A DNA stretch of 64,000 nucleotides from Glossina fuscipes. Its lineage: Eukaryota; Arthropoda; Insecta; Diptera; Glossinidae. The position numbers and the translations under genes are program-made. The notes beneath the pieces are model-generated. The model saw nothing but the letters and a program-made list of their open reading frames with translations, was not told the DNA's origin and made no database searches. Position 1 is the stretch's first letter, and each line of letters starts with the position of its first letter. This document shows, piece by piece, positions 1 to 13,479 of the stretch. The stretch is from contig NW_023998452.1 of NCBI RefSeq assembly GCF_014805625.2, positions 428,455 through 492,454 on the forward strand, given 5' to 3'.

Positions 1-479
1 TTCATTGACATAGTTTCTTTCATGAGAGAAATAATTACTCCAACTGTTCCGGAATCTTTTCTTAGGTGGATTTGTTAAGATCCTCAAAATACTGTTTAGT
101 TTTCATGAAGCATCGTTTTGAGATTCTTCTATAACTAGTAGAATGGAGGCTAGATGTGACAAATATGTTGGCTAAGGAAGCAAATCAAGCTTCCATTCAT
201 TCAATTTTGCTATGTTTTAGTGGACTGGACTCCACTCTGAACAAACGCAGCGCTCAGCGTGCGGTTAGCTTTCATTCATGCCTAAATATTGAACCAACAC
301 GCAATAAACACATTCTTTGAACAAGTGGTAACATCTGCTTTCTCTCTAAGCTTAATTTAACAATCATCCAGCCCATTGGGTAAATTTGGGCGATGTCTTT
401 GTCAGTGGTTGCGGTTTTCAAGGTGGGACCTGATTATGTAGACTCCACGTAAGTGGCCTCTACATCGCTTCTTATTTGT

Positions 480-650
480 ATAGAGTTCACAGGTTCAAAT
501 CTCTTTGCTGCACAGTTTGCTTCGGTCATAGTTATAGTGAGTGCTTAGTTGGCAAAGGCATAACACTTACCGATTGGACAGCGGCGATCTGGTTATTTAC
601 ATATCCTTCTGATCATCGCCAGGTTACACGAACAGAGGAAAACCCCTGAG
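480..650 (+). repeat. Older tRNA-like dispersed repeat, copy 1
   Basis: A B-box-like AGGTTCAAATCTC (491-503) is followed by the family core GTGAGTGCTTAGTTGGCAAA / GGCATAACACTTACCGATTG (about 537-577) and a 3' segment containing CCAGGTTACACGAACAGAGG. The same core recurs at 7.2, 38.8, 41.1 and 51.8 kb. Confidence 0.6.
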
Positions 651-3600
651 CGGTTAGTCTTCTTAAAGAAAAGAAAATTTAATGACCGCCCGATACTCAA
701 TGCTTCCATTTTCACAAACAGATTCGTATCGGTTTACTCAAATGATTATCATTGCAAGCACATATTTCCCAAATTTTCTGGATAAGTCCTGCCACGTCTA
801 CGTCGAAGACTTTCCAACCCCTCTGTACACATATTTTAATAAACTTCTTCTTATTTTATTAAATTTCTGATAGCGGATCTAACAAGGAGTCAGTGCTAAG
901 TAAATTTGATTGATATCAAATCTTAGCTTGATTTCCTTGCCAGATATGTTTGGAAATGTGTTTTTAATGCTATTTGTAAATAGAAATTTGCAAAAATACC
1001 CTCAAATCAACCCAATATGTTGTCGTACGCTTTAGTAGCGCGTTACGATTACATTTTTCTAATCACTTGTTGTTTATATTATTTTAAAGTTCATTCAATG
1101 AAAACAACAAAGGAAAGCAATTAAGTGATGTTTCTCTTTAAGCTTAAAATAATCTCTCCTTTATTGCGATGTGCACAAACGCATCACCGAATATAATGAA
1201 AAGTTCAAATAATTGAGTAAAAGTTTGCCTTTGGCATCAACACGACACTACATAAGAATTGTTATAAAGAAATCTATCTTATGCTTATAGCCACAAAATG
1301 CTATAAGTTCTGTGTATACGTAGGTACTTGGAAATGTTTATATCAGCATGTCTTATGTCAATAACATGCATTCAGATATATGACCATTTAACCATGACTG
1401 GTTAAGCTTGTACACATAAATGCTTGTGACATTTTATGTTTATTTATTTGTTTTATTGCATAAAATTGTAAGCCTTTTTAAGCTTAATTTCTGTTTATCA
1501 TGTTACAATTTATGAAGTGTCCATAAAAACACGTCCGATGCGTATTTATGCCTTATGTACATTTTCCTTGCATATAAAATATTATATCATTCGGCCAATC
1601 CTATACCATGTAGTCGTAGTTTAGGTTTATGTTGCGGTGATATGTTTATTAAAACTTATATGCATCTGTTTTGTACACGCATTCATATTGTTTGACAAGC
1701 AAGTTGACGTGCGTGACATCTCATTGAACAATGGATATTCGACGATACAAAATAATCGGATTAAATACATGTGGGGACGTATCTCGTCCATTCATTCAAT
1801 TCAACTAAAATCATATAATAAATTGCAAATTAATTTTATATCGGAAAATTTAATTAATCGGCTTTTAATCAATTATATCTTTTCACTACAATTGCAACTG
1901 ATTTCATCTCGGGTTTATTCTGCGCTTTTCATACAATTTATGAATTAACGAAATAATCTCTGGCGATTAAATTATTGTTGTTTTGTTTTTTACGATAATC
2001 GTATTAAATTGTATTAAAAAATTTTTTATAGCGTCTACAGCTATTAGAAAAAATTCTCACAAATACCACAAAACAATCAGCATCAATTATTGTTTAGTGG
2101 ACTTCTCGCAGGGTTCTCAGAAAGACGTTGGTGGTCCGCAGAGAAGTTTCGTATTTATTCAAAAAGCTAAACGAAGCTTTCACATCGCATCGATAATTGC
2201 TGCAAACTCCATCAGACCTGCTTAAGGGATTCATGGTTGCCTTCCGTACAACTTTGTTTGCGATGTTATATAATCCCTTGAAGGATTACATCCAAAATCT
2301 TGTATTGGAGCGGATTTCATTATCTGGTTCAGAAAGTAGAAGTTTCCATTGAAGACACATAAATTTCTCGCACGAGTACTCATTTTGACAGCACAATGTA
2401 TTAACTGATCGGCACCTTCATCCAAAACAGCTTAATGAACGAAATTTCACCAGAATATCCCTACCTGTAGGATAAACAAACACATACGAAAAGACTGACA
2501 GACGAACAGACATGGAGAAATACGTTCAGAAAATCAAGCTGGATGATTTCAAAAATGATTCTGAATATTTGAAGTCGTTTTTGGCGTTGAATTAATTCCC
2601 ACACAAAAAGTTAACACATCCTTCTCATAAGTTATGGTAAAAATTTCTCTACCAGGTAGATGAAGTATTTAAGCTTGATCAGAAAAACACGCTGAAACCG
2701 TTGCATACTTTTAAGGGGGACCAAATTAATAAAATGTTCTTTTGCTGTAAATAACTTTGATGTTTGCATATTCCATTTATAAGTAACTCATACGCCGTGT
2801 AGTAATGTATTCGTTGGTTAATTCACTACTAGCGAACTAGTGAAAAATCTTTTCTCTAACTTAAAAATAATAAGATTTTCTTGAAGACTATTAAATGTTT
2901 CTTATCATTTGACTTTTAACTTAATTAGATAAACACAAGCCTTGATAGTTAACTGCTCACTGGCATGTTCAATAGACATTAGGTTTGCTAATAGACTTCT
3001 TCTTTTTTGAATATATATGATATATAGAATAAGGCTCAAGATTGGAAGCGTATAAGCACATGTACGATGAAAACAATCCTTTTTAGTTTTCTCTTATTTG
3101 CTCTCTTCTTCTTATGTAAATATGAAAGCAATTTTACCTAATGACCTTTCAACTTTATGGGGGAAAAAAAAATGTCGATAAATAAATTTGACGCCACACA
3201 GTTATAAAAACATATAACAAAAAACCAACGAAATAAATAAATGACGCTGTGACACCGCATGTGGCAGCGCAATTCATTTTAGAGAACAGCTGCCTCGTAT
3301 AGTTTACATTCATATGCGGCGGAATGAGAAAATGTTGTTTATTCGTCGTATATGGATTTCAATAAAATAAACATGTAAGCCTTGTATTAGTGATGTGTTG
3401 TTTTTGGATATATGAAAAACTATACAAGAAAAGAAAAAAAAACAGAAAAAGACCTAAAAGAAAGGTAAGCCGACGGGGAAAAAATACAGGAGAAAAGCAC
3501 GGAAACGTTCTTGTAATTAAAACTCAATGTTAGGCACAGCTAGGGCTGGCAAAGCAGAAACACAAAGATATTGTTGACCTTGATGATATCAAGCAACTAG

Positions 3601-4605
3601 AATACTAAAAAAACAAAAGCAACAACAACAGTAAAAACAACAAGAAAAAAACATCAGTTAACACCTCAGAGAACATCATATGCACACCGTATATACAACA
3701 CAAATTTTTATATACAGGCATATACTACTACGGTATATAGCAACAAAAACAAGAAGTTTTTGCCAAAAGCGTCATAATCACTAACATTTGTGTAAATTTC
3801 TATTCAATATTGATGAAATGGCGAACGACATGTATGCACACGTTTTGAATCATATTTTAGTTTGAACTGCCGAAAAACAACGCCTAGGGAATCATAAACG
3901 TATGTGTTCGACTCATTTCTGCTCAGTTATTATAACACATACACTTAGTTGTCTAAGTGTTGAGTGATATTGATATTCACTACTTGTCGATGACGACGTT
4001 TATATGACTTGCAAAATTGAAGTATTGAAATGTGTTTTATATGCCGTTTAAATAGTAATTTTGTTTGTGTGGTTTTTTTTTTCTTTTTTTAAATAAGCAA
4101 AGAAAAGACAGCAACCAACAGAGCAAAAAGAGTAAGAAATCAATAGTCATAAGTACATATGACTTTCCACGCAAAACGCTGACGATTATAAGAGAGTACA
4201 TAAAACGAGCTTTGAGTTTTTGAAATTTGTAAAATACGAAAAACAAAAAAAAAAAAAAAAAAAACCTAATATAAATAAAAAAATTTCTGCTTAGTTTTAA
4301 TTACAGTTAAATTCATCCACTAATTATTTAAGGCATTTATTTAAATTTATGCAAATTTTCTAAAGCACTGCACTGCACTATTATTATACAGCAGCAATTT
4401 ATTGTAATTATGCTAATGAGTTGATATATACGTATGTGTATGCCCATATACACATAAATAGATATGTTAAAATGTTCTTCTGTTTCTACTGTTGAAATTA
4501 TCATCAATTAAAATTATTTTCTTTTCAACTCGTTTAGCAGTCTCCGAAAATAAACTCAACCGACATTATTATAACTATAATGCATGCATATGCAGCATAT
4601 TATAC

Positions 4606-4651
<46 letters not shown>

Positions 4652-6375
4652 CTTGGCCTCTCTAAATGTTGTTCTTTAAGTATGCATAACCGTAAGCTTC
4701 CCTGCAAACATAATTACAATACATATAAGATATAATTACTGCCTGAGTAATAACTTTCCATAACCGACGACTATTTCTGTCATAATTATATCTGTTTATT
4801 ATGTTTATTTGAATGTCTTTTATCTATGCGCACATATATACATTACGTAGGTATATTGTTATGAAGTTTGTACTTCAACTCAATTAAGTTTTATTGATTC
4901 AGATAAATAACGCAAATGTTATGAGAGAACAGTCCAGTAAAAGGTGCCGTGATTTATGGGCTCTATTGTTCGTTTCGAAATGAAGTAACTGAAATAAATT
5001 CTTAATGTTGTGTAAATGAAATTCTTAAGAAATTTTCTACCAAGCAGACATTTTGAACTCATTCGTTTGTTAGCTATTTGCAAACCTTTAATATGTACCT
5101 CGCAAAGTCTTTTATAGTGTGCATAGGGGCGACAGAGCGTATAAAGTTCAAACGATAAGTGCATGTTGAGTAAGTTCAGAAAGTTCATTTTTCGATATCT
5201 TTTGATATAAAACTCACGCCAATGTGCACGAGAGATCCCATCTTTATTCCAAAATCCGGTAGAAAAAATCTGTTTGCATGTCATTTACGTGTCATGGGCT
5301 TCGGCATCAGCTATATTCTTTTTTTACTTATCAGGCAGCAACTTTGGCTTGTACTTTGTTTACATATCGATTTGAAGTCCGTAGGATTCTCGCAGATTTC
5401 CGTCGCGAAAGTTTAACCCCACGGAGAGAGAATGCGTTTGTTATATTCGTCGCCCCGGGGAATAATTAGCCTCCGAATGGCAGATGAACGCACTTGATGA
5501 TAAGAGGAGTGTTCTGTAAGTGCATACAAATAATGATAGTCAGGAAAAAAGAAACGGATAGAAGTGAAACCATGGTTTGCCGTACTGACCGACTTCCTAG
5601 TTGCTCGTCTTATGTATTAGGCTATGTGGCATGGAGAAGCGTGCAAGCTCTTTGGTGAACTATTTAACGTCTCGACTTTTCTCTAGTTCAGACATCAGGT
5701 GCTACGTAACTACATACCAAGTAAGCAACCTTTCCAAACGAACATCGAGTCACCGAAAACTCCCCTACGGGTTGTTAGTAAATGCGAAGTCAAAGTAGAA
5801 AACTGATCCGCGAGATTCTGTTACCTCTTTTAATAGAATATTACCAAACTTTCCTAGTGAAGCTGCATGCAGTTAGATTCTATACGTCTTCGGTCTTACG
5901 ACTTAGGAGATAATATCCGATTGCGAGATAGAAGAATAAGTGCAGTAGATGGAACCGAACTATACCGTGCATATGGATTTGACATTTTCAATGGACTAAA
6001 TGAGGTTTCGATATAAGCTTGTAAACAATTAGTAAAACTTTCTAAAGAAAGAAAGTGGTTTCAGATAATTTTTGCTTCTTTTTTTACTTTCTCTCTTATA
6101 TATATGTGCGCAATAATTTCATGAATGATTGAAAGGGAAGGGTAAGGGAGTAGCGAAATTTTCTTCTTACCAATCTGATATATTGCTCATATGTGGAAAA
6201 GCTCCAACAAACTTATAATTTTAGAATACAAAACTAAAATTCCATTTAATCGACTGCTTAAGAGCGATGGTGTAGCGAATTTATTATTCCGTTTGTCAAA
6301 CTCCAAAATATATATTAGGGGCGTAAAAGTTTAAATTAAACCACGTGTCTACCTATACCCTCAGGCCAGTTTACG
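651..6375. other. Non-coding stretch, no gene recognised
   Basis: AT-rich DNA with short fortuitous frames (the longest, 4919-5284 on the minus strand, has no recognisable family). A-runs lie near 4243-4264, and there is a GACAGACGAACAGACATGG word at about 2497-2515 like those in the dispersed repeats elsewhere. Confidence 0.6.
4608..4648. repeat. (TA)n microsatellite
   Basis: Nearly uninterrupted TA repeats. Similar shorter runs lie at about 15227-15242, 26717-26736, 39613-39638 and 45253-45274. Confidence 0.95.
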
Positions 6376-6498
6376 GTTCTCGTTATCGAGCTACTTCGCA
6401 TCACGCAACCCATAAACAATATGATTTTTCGATAACGAGCAAAATTCATACGCTATCGAGCACCATTAACTCGCTACTTGTTGCTCGGTAACGAGAAC
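6376..6498. repeat. Inverted repeat with recurrent CTCGTTATCGAG words
   Basis: GTTCTCGTTATCGAGC (6376-6391) is matched at 15 of 16 positions by the reverse complement of GCTCGGTAACGAGAAC (6483-6498). GATAACGAGC and GCTATCGAGC lie between the arms. The arrangement could be a small foldback (MITE-like) element; no target-site duplication was found. Confidence 0.55.
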
Positions 6499-7135
6499 TA
6501 TCAACCCAAAGTTTGAAGTTATTTTCACGCGCGATCGATAACTAGAACTGTAGTACACTGCCCAAAGCAACTAAAGTTGTTTTCTTTGTATAAAAATGTA
6601 AGGAAAACTTATAAACTTTGAAAACATTCCTTTTTTCTGAGAATTCCGCTACATATTGTTATCGATTTCTGTTGTTTATGTATCCACGTTTGTATGTGTT
6701 ACACGTGGCATAAGAAAGGTTGTTGGCATTGTTGTTTGTACATTGAACTTAATTGGTAAACTGAAAAAGGATAAGAAAAAAAAGCGTATCTTAATTGGCT
6801 AAAGTTACGAACAAGAACGGAGAACAAGGCGTAGGTATATATATAAAACGAAGGTTAAATGTCTTCTGCCAAGAGCTTCACAATTTTATTAACGATTCTT
6901 TGCCTTTAACCCAGTAAGTAAAATCTCTTAATCATTTTATGTCAACTCAAATTCAAAAGCAACACATGGAAATTATTATAACTTAATACTTTTGAAATGT
7001 CGTGAATAAATATTATAAATAAATTATGTGTTCCTCAATCTCATAATGCTGTAAGACTGATAAAGAGTTCAATGAGACAAAAATCCATCTCCAGTAGAAG
7101 TAACTTACAAGCTATAGTAAGAAGTTCCTTAAGAG

Positions 7136-7330
7136 TGCGATGCATAGGTAGCCGAGTGTATAAGAACTGCGAATAGGAAGTACAGTGTTTGCTCCCTCAA
7201 GTGAAATTATGTCTTACTTGGGCCGTATCTACAGTGAATGCTCAGTCGATAAAAAAATTGAGCACACACCCACTAGGCTGCATCTCCTCCCTAACTCATT
7301 TCCATTCCTCACTTCTCCATGTGTGATGAC
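7136..7330 (+). repeat. Older tRNA-like dispersed repeat, copy 2
   Basis: TAGGTAGCCGAGTGTATAAG is A-box-like; GGGCCGTATCTACAGTGAAT and GCTCAGTCGAT match the family core, followed by CACTAGGCTGCATC and a pyrimidine-rich 3' part (CTCCTCCCTAACTCATTTCC). The middle is diverged. Confidence 0.5.
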
Positions 7331-7465
7331 GTTGGTAGATATTTAAAACTTTCAATTTGTTTCCCAAAATAGTCAAGCGACGTAATGTAAGCACGATTGC
7401 CGTTGTCTCTTACGGCTTAGCTTCGTTTGTTGAGATTAAAAATATATTAAAATAAAAGAAGAAAG

Positions 7466-7612
7466 GACGAGCAGGCCAAGGATCTCGGCTAACAACTCAC
7501 TCAATTGTCGTAGGTTCAAAACTAAAGTTAGGTAGAACTTTTAATAAAACCGATAGTCTTAACTGCTGGTCCTTAGAATGTATCTCTTTGGCTAAATTAA
7601 TTATTTTAGTAA
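7466..7612 (+). mobile_element. Older, diverged copy of the same SINE
   Basis: GATCTCGGCTAACAACTCA, GTAGGTTCAAAACT, GGTAGAACTTTTAATAAAA and GAATGTATCTCTTTGGCTAA follow the order of the body of copies 1 and 2 with many substitutions and small gaps. The 5' A-box region is worn and no clear target-site duplication or tail remains. Confidence 0.7.
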
Positions 7613-8828
7613 TCTTAGAAGAGAAAGTATTAAAATAAGGGGTGAATGCTTGCGTATAGGCTCGTATTTCAGGTAAAAATTCATTCCATTTCATGATTAT
7701 CAAGTACTATAGTGGAACGATGAAAAGATAGGCTTTCACAAATAAAAAGGATCTACAGCTTACGTTACCTAAAGCAATGTTATAAGAAGAGAACGATAAC
7801 AGGACGCCTTTGGCAAGGAGCTCACATTTGAATTTCAGGATCACAGGCTTGCGATGTAAATGCAGCATTGATGAAATCTTCAGAAAATGTTCGATAATTT
7901 AACAAGCGATATATGTACCGCAGCTGTAAGCTGTTAAAAAATATGTCTTGGTCTAATTAACTTAACTTCATTTTTAGGCTATGTATTATTATTAGATTAT
8001 ATACCTACACCATGTCGATAATTGCATGAAATGTATAAATTATGCCATTGTATGTAATATGCAGGGTTTGCTACATAGAGTAAAAAGATAAATGAATTTA
8101 TTAACTTTCTTTTCAAGGTCGCTTCTTACTATGACTAAATAAATTACTTCCAAATCTTACGCTCAAGAAGTACGTAAATAAAATATTTTAATGTTACAAC
8201 TAACAAAATTAGCTAACATTTAACTTTTATTTATTTAGTGCTTCTTGTTTTTTTCAAATACCATATTTTGAGGATCATTGCAAGCGTAATATACTTCGCA
8301 ATCGTACGAACTATGTAAAATGTGAGCAGCAAAAAAATGTTTATTTTTCCACCCTGATCACTTGATTATGTTGACCATCGCTATCCCATTTTTCGATATT
8401 ATATAAATTTAGTGTCGGACGGACAACTGAGTAATTTTTCGGAGTATTTTCATTTGAAGGCAAACAATAAGTAGTCACTTGAAATTGCTGTTCATACGAA
8501 TAAGGAATGGCTTATGAACAGAAAGACGGCATGGTGGTATATCCCAATTGCCTACTTTTACTGTTGATGTCCCGTTTAATGCTTATGGGTAATCTTTTGC
8601 CGAGCATTGTCAAACTATCAAGCAAAATGGCCCTGCTTTTACAAAAAAGTTTCGCATGTTGGACGCGCATTTCGAGTTTGAAATGCAAGGAGGAACACAA
8701 AGGCATGAGAGTCGTCTACCACAGACTTCCTTTAGAAGCAAGCCTCATCAAACTGAAATCAATTATCATATATCATCTACCAAAAGAGAGTCAGATAAAT
8801 TGTGATGGAAGTGATATTACTTATGTTT

Positions 8829-9007
8829 GCTTCGCCTGAGTGGCCGAGTAGGCAAGAGTCTCGGTTAGCAACTCAATGGTCGTGGATTCGAATCTCAAGT
8901 GCGGTAGAGTTTTTAATAAAAGCCGAAAGCTTTAGATGCTAGTGCTTTACGACTTAGTCTTAGAATTTATTCTCTTGCTATATTTATAATGATAATAATA
9001 ATAATAA
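8829..9007 (+). mobile_element. Full-length tRNA-derived SINE, copy 1, with 11-bp target-site duplication
   Basis: The 5' part is tRNA-like: GCCTGAGTGGCCGAGTAGGC (A-box region) and GGATTCGAATCTC (B box), which are the internal RNA polymerase III promoter boxes. A unique body follows (GCGGTAGAG...CTTAGAATTTATTCTCT) and then a (TAA)n tail. The insertion is flanked by the perfect direct repeat TACTTATGTTT (8818-8828 and 9008-9018). It shares the whole length with the copy at 35316-35496. Confidence 0.88.
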
Positions 9008-9159
9008 TACTTATGTTTACAAAAAAGAAAATTTCTGGTTAAAAGGGATAGCAATAGCAAGTTAAGTCTAATTTAACTTAAGAAGATGAATTCATAGTAA
9101 TTGACTTGTTATTTTTGAGTTTTTAATGAACAAAATGCTTTTCTTCCATAAGGTTTGCC

Positions 9160-9345
9160 ACATCCAAAAGGAAGCTTCAAAGACCCTATAAAGAACATGT
9201 ACTCTTAATCAGAGTCAAATTGTGAATCGGTTAAGCCATGCGCGCTCGTCTGTTTGGCGGTGTGTCTGTATAGTGCGTATTGTTGACTTCTGGTGAAAAC
9301 ATTTGAAGTTTCTGTGCGCAGGTTGGTATTGAAAATGGGCCAACT
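9160..9345 (+). repeat. Dispersed repeat D, copy 1
   Basis: Shares AAAAGGAAGCTTC, a CCTATAAAG segment, TAAGCCATGCGCGCTCGTCT, CGCAGGTTGGTATTGAAAA and TGGGCCAACTTGGTC with 20510-20740 in the same order. No coding potential is seen. Confidence 0.6.
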
Positions 9346-9370
9346 TGGTCAAAGGAGACGCAGCGTCGTA

Positions 9371-10389
9371 AATGAACGGTGATGGGTACGCAAGGCTTCC
9401 TCTCAGCCGAGTATAATTTTCTTATTTCTTATTGTCTTAAGAACTTAATATATTGTTAAGGGAGCCGTTTAGACCTTTTTATAAAGGAAAATTTGAATTT
9501 CGCTCGACACGATCTTATGACGAACGTAGACAATGACAGACAGACTAGTATTAAGATTTATATACATGTACGTAGTGGTATTAAGATATATATATATGCA
9601 CATAATAGACTGCACAATGTCTACATTATTTTGTCCGTTCCCGTAAAGAGACATGATATACTTTTTCACCGCTTTTAAAATTAAGCAAATAATGAACGTA
9701 AATGAATATAAGTAAAATCCGCTTGTAAGAGGGCAGTGATGCGTAAAGGATTAAAAACTTTTAACGTAATCATTGCATAATGCTACATAAACATAAATAG
9801 GGCAATTTTGTATATATCTATACATTATGTTTCATTAGTTATATATACTTGCTACAATTTTATGCGAGATCGTTATCTAAAATTTCGCCTTTGGGTTAAT
9901 ATGACAGAGTTTTCTTATTTTTTACAAGTCAATTATTTATAGCATTAGTAGTAATATCAAATTTGAAATGTTTTTTCCCTTTTTATTCCATTCGTTGTTA
10001 TTTTGTTGTCAGTCGTATCGTGCTATGGTGTTCGCCATGTCATACCAAATCCTTTTAATATGAAATTCGTTTTTTTTTGTTTTTTTATGTAATACTTGTA
10101 GTTTTTTTTTTTTTTTTTTTTTGTCTTTTTTTTGGGGCTATCATCACAAATGGAATTGTTGTGTAACAATATTTCCAAACTTTTGAAAACGAAAATAGTT
10201 TTATATTTTTTATACGTTTGTGTTTGTTTTTTTTTTTTGGGGGGGAATTGAGATTATGTTCCTTATCGCTCTTATTGCTCTACAATCAACTAAAGTGTAT
10301 TTTGTGCAAGAATTTAAAAAATGCAATCATTTCATTTTAAAAGTACTTGTGTCCAAAAGCTACGACCATTTTAATTTTTTTTTTTTTAA
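9371..10389. other. Non-coding stretch, no gene recognised
   Basis: T-rich DNA with several T homopolymers (about 10100-10122, 10229-10238) and a short GACAGACAGACTAG word at 9535. Nothing else is seen. Confidence 0.6.
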
Positions 10390-10960
10390 ACCCATCCTTA
10401 TAATCCCAAAATTGTTTCGCCACCTTGAAAGTAACATCCTTCAGATGCCAACGTTCTTCCTTAATTGATTTGCGGAATGGCCTTCGAGTCGAAGCCTTCG
10501 CGTCCCCGGAGCGATCTTTTAACTTTATGAGACGGCCAGAAGTCATATGGGGCTAGAACTGATGAATAAGTTGGTTGTGAAACGATATGAGTTGAATTTT
10601 TAAAGAAATAGTCGCGAAGGACCGATGCAGTGTGAGATGGCGCATTATCGTAATGCAAAAACTAAAACTTCTCCTTCCACTATTTCGGCCTCTTTTTACA
10701 AATATATTCGCGTACACCTTGCAAATAACATGACAGTTGTTGACAGTTTAGCCTGTCGGTAGCAATTAATGGTGTGCAACACCACTATAATCGAAGAAAA
10801 TCGTTCATGTCACCTTGATTTTTGGGCAAATTTGGCGCAGCTTTTTCGGTCTTGGCTCACCTTTTATACGCTATTCTCCATTCTGTATTAATGCGCTCTG
10901 TGACCGATCGATAGGCAAAAATCATCTCCTCACAGATTTTAACGGGACGCTGTTTTTCAA
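10390..10960 (-). mobile_element. Decayed mariner transposase fragment (DD34D)
   Basis: Read on the minus strand, about 10900 down to 10800 gives PRPKK and a GVVH-like segment, then KKRP, HYDNAPSHTASVLRDYF, PTYSSVLAPYDFW and a frame-shifted WHL...FQGG tail. This is the order of a mariner transposase from the middle of the catalytic domain to the C-terminus. The Asp of HYDN (10647-10649) and the Asp of APYDFW (10542-10544) are separated by exactly 34 residues, the mariner DD34D spacing. Stops and at least two frameshifts break the frame, and the usual YSPDLAP is YSSVLAP. The N-terminal half and terminal inverted repeats were not identified. A dead copy. Confidence 0.88.
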
Positions 10961-13479
10961 AGAAATCGTGTGTGTTTGGGGCCAATCCATATTTGAAGAG
11001 TGTGAAGTCATATTTGAATTTAACTAGCAAAGACAAAAACCAAAAATTTTAACCAAGCTCCGTTAACCCGTTAACAGAGTTCTGTGCCGTGACACGAAGT
11101 GTCGGAGCTATTTAAAATAGAAGTTTTCACGAATTTTCTTTAAAAATATTATATAGAATTAATTAATTAAAACTTAGTATGAAAAGGTCTTTACACTATG
11201 TCAAATACGTGACTGAAAAAGTGGAAGTTTACTTAATCACTGTGACCGAACAAATTGCTGCGATCAGATGAAACTAATTTGGCGTGAATCCTTGAATGCT
11301 CTTCTTTCCAATGATGTATCATATTTATAGTTTTTTTGGGAAAAATTTTTTTTAACTTTGAAAATTATGTGTTAATATCAGTATTTAGTAGTAGTTTCAG
11401 TTGTTCGCAGTATTTGATTTGGTCCTAGTGACCTATCGAACATTACCGCTATATTAGTTCATGTAGAATAAAGAGAAAGAGATGTTTTCATCGGTAGAGG
11501 CTAATGGCAGTCGTTTGTTTATATTACTTGTAAACATTTCTTTCCGCCAAAGCCTGTTCACGAAAGGCTCTCTGCCGCGTCCTACTCGTCTTTGCGTAAG
11601 ACGTACGAATATAACCAAAATTTCGTTTATTTAATTTCTCTTAATAATCTTCTTTGAAGGGTGCGAAAAATAAACAATTAAACTCTGAAAATAGTACTGT
11701 TATTTGTTACCCATAGATTGGAAGTCGATTAATTTCACTACCTTGTTCCTAACTCATAAAATCGAGTTGGATCGAAGAGGCCGTAGAATAAAAATTCATA
11801 AAATAAAATTCGGAGGCACAAAATTAAACATTACCCTTCCAAAGAGGGGGGAAGATGCAATACACAATCCGAGGTTGAACTCCAGTTGATTACCATCAAC
11901 GAGTATGTGTGAAAGCATTGTTGACCAGTAAGAAATGTTATATTCACCTGTGATTGAATCTTCTGTGTATGCTAATCATTTTTATCTTAAAAACAATTTT
12001 AAAAAAATCAAACAAACGAAAATATCGTAGTCTACAATAATAGATAGGCGTAAGTGATTTCCTCTGTTCTTGTAGAATGTATGTAGAAATTTTTCTTCTC
12101 TATATCTACCGTGATTTGAGAGCGATGAGTAAAAGGCCTAGAAAACGGAAGTGTTGCTGGTATGCTGTAAGCGTCTCCTATAATAGCGTTAGGCCACTTT
12201 GAGCGACAGCTTGCATGCAGAAAGTTCCAATGTTTACACTAAATTCGATACCGATAGCATCATTTTTTGTAACCACGTGAACGTTACGCAGACGGACTGA
12301 TAGACATGCTGATTAAGAATAAGATGGATATATCCCTATCCTCCAACGGTGGGTTTAACGACGTACGATTGTAGGGCTCCTTGGGTCAAAACAAAATGGG
12401 TTATAAAGAAATTATTTTAAGAAAAAATTTATTTTTTTTGTCAACAATAGTGACTTTTTGTTTACAATCAAGAAGGCATCAAATTTCGAAAACATATAAG
12501 TATGTCCGTCTGTCGGACTGTCGGTCTATGCCATAGCCGTTCTAAACATTCTCTTGGTCGCAAAAATTAATTATCGCCTTTCGATTTAGTTGAAACATTG
12601 TAATTTCTTGCAGGTAGGTTAGCATTGGGAAATATGCAAAGGAGTTTGAAAATGACGAAAACCGATCAAAGGGCACACTTGCGCAACAAAAGCTGAGGAC
12701 AACTTTCTTTGCCGGGTTTTTGTTCGCTACTCGTTATGCTACAGCAGACAGATGGGATAAGTTCAAATTTTTGTTCTAAAAAATAGAAAAAACTAGTCAC
12801 GCCTACCAAACGTTATAGATTGTACAATTTTAATTTTCTCCTTTTTCTTTACTACATTTTACGACAACGGTGATGGGCATAAAAGATTCGGCCACAATTA
12901 AATGCAATTTTGTCACTTGTTTTTTTTTTATTTTAATGACGGATAACCCCTTAATGTGATTGGAGGCCAGGAAGTATTGGCATCACATTCTGGGAAATCT
13001 GACTTGATATACTACAACCAAAATAATCGTTTTTAGGAAATGCATATGCAGTGAGAAAATTATTTCGTGACTATTTCATCTAGCAGTTCAATGACTAAGT
13101 CTACATACATCCACACCGAATTGAATTTTGGCAAAATCGTTGCTCGTACAATAGTTATAAGATCTCAAGACCATTATATGGTGACATATTATCTCTTAAG
13201 CTGTAACGGGTTAAGGGAAATGATGGTTTTCCAAATCGCCTTCCGAAAAAAACACGTATTTCAAGTTTAAATTACCCGGCTACCGTCATGCAATTATGTT
13301 CGAAAAATAAAATTATTTGGCTGTTTAATATTTTGCCACGCCCACAATAGTCATTCTTGACTATTTACGGGATCATTTAAATCAATAAAAATAAGACTTA
13401 ATTTTGTGAAAAATTTACAGTGCCATTCCCTCTTGATGCAGACATAGGTGTATTCAATTTGTTTTTCGAGTAACCTTCG
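10961..13479. other. Non-coding stretch with worn dispersed repeats
   Basis: CGCAGACGGACTGATAGACA (12287-12306), GATTAAGAATAAGATGG and ATATATCCCTATCCTCCAAC (about 12310-12350) are a decayed relative of the repeat at 29825-30225. TGTCCGTCTGTCGGACTGTC lies at about 12501. No protein-coding gene is supported. Confidence 0.55.

Noticed and set aside
1637..1948. 103-codon open frame
   Set aside because: Low-complexity, AT-driven composition with no recognisable motif or neighbouring exons.
4919..5284. 121-codon open frame on the minus strand
   Set aside because: No family signature, signal or splice partner could be seen; likely chance.
8507..8839. 110-codon open frame ending in the SINE
   Set aside because: Its last codons are SINE sequence and the rest matches no family I recognise.
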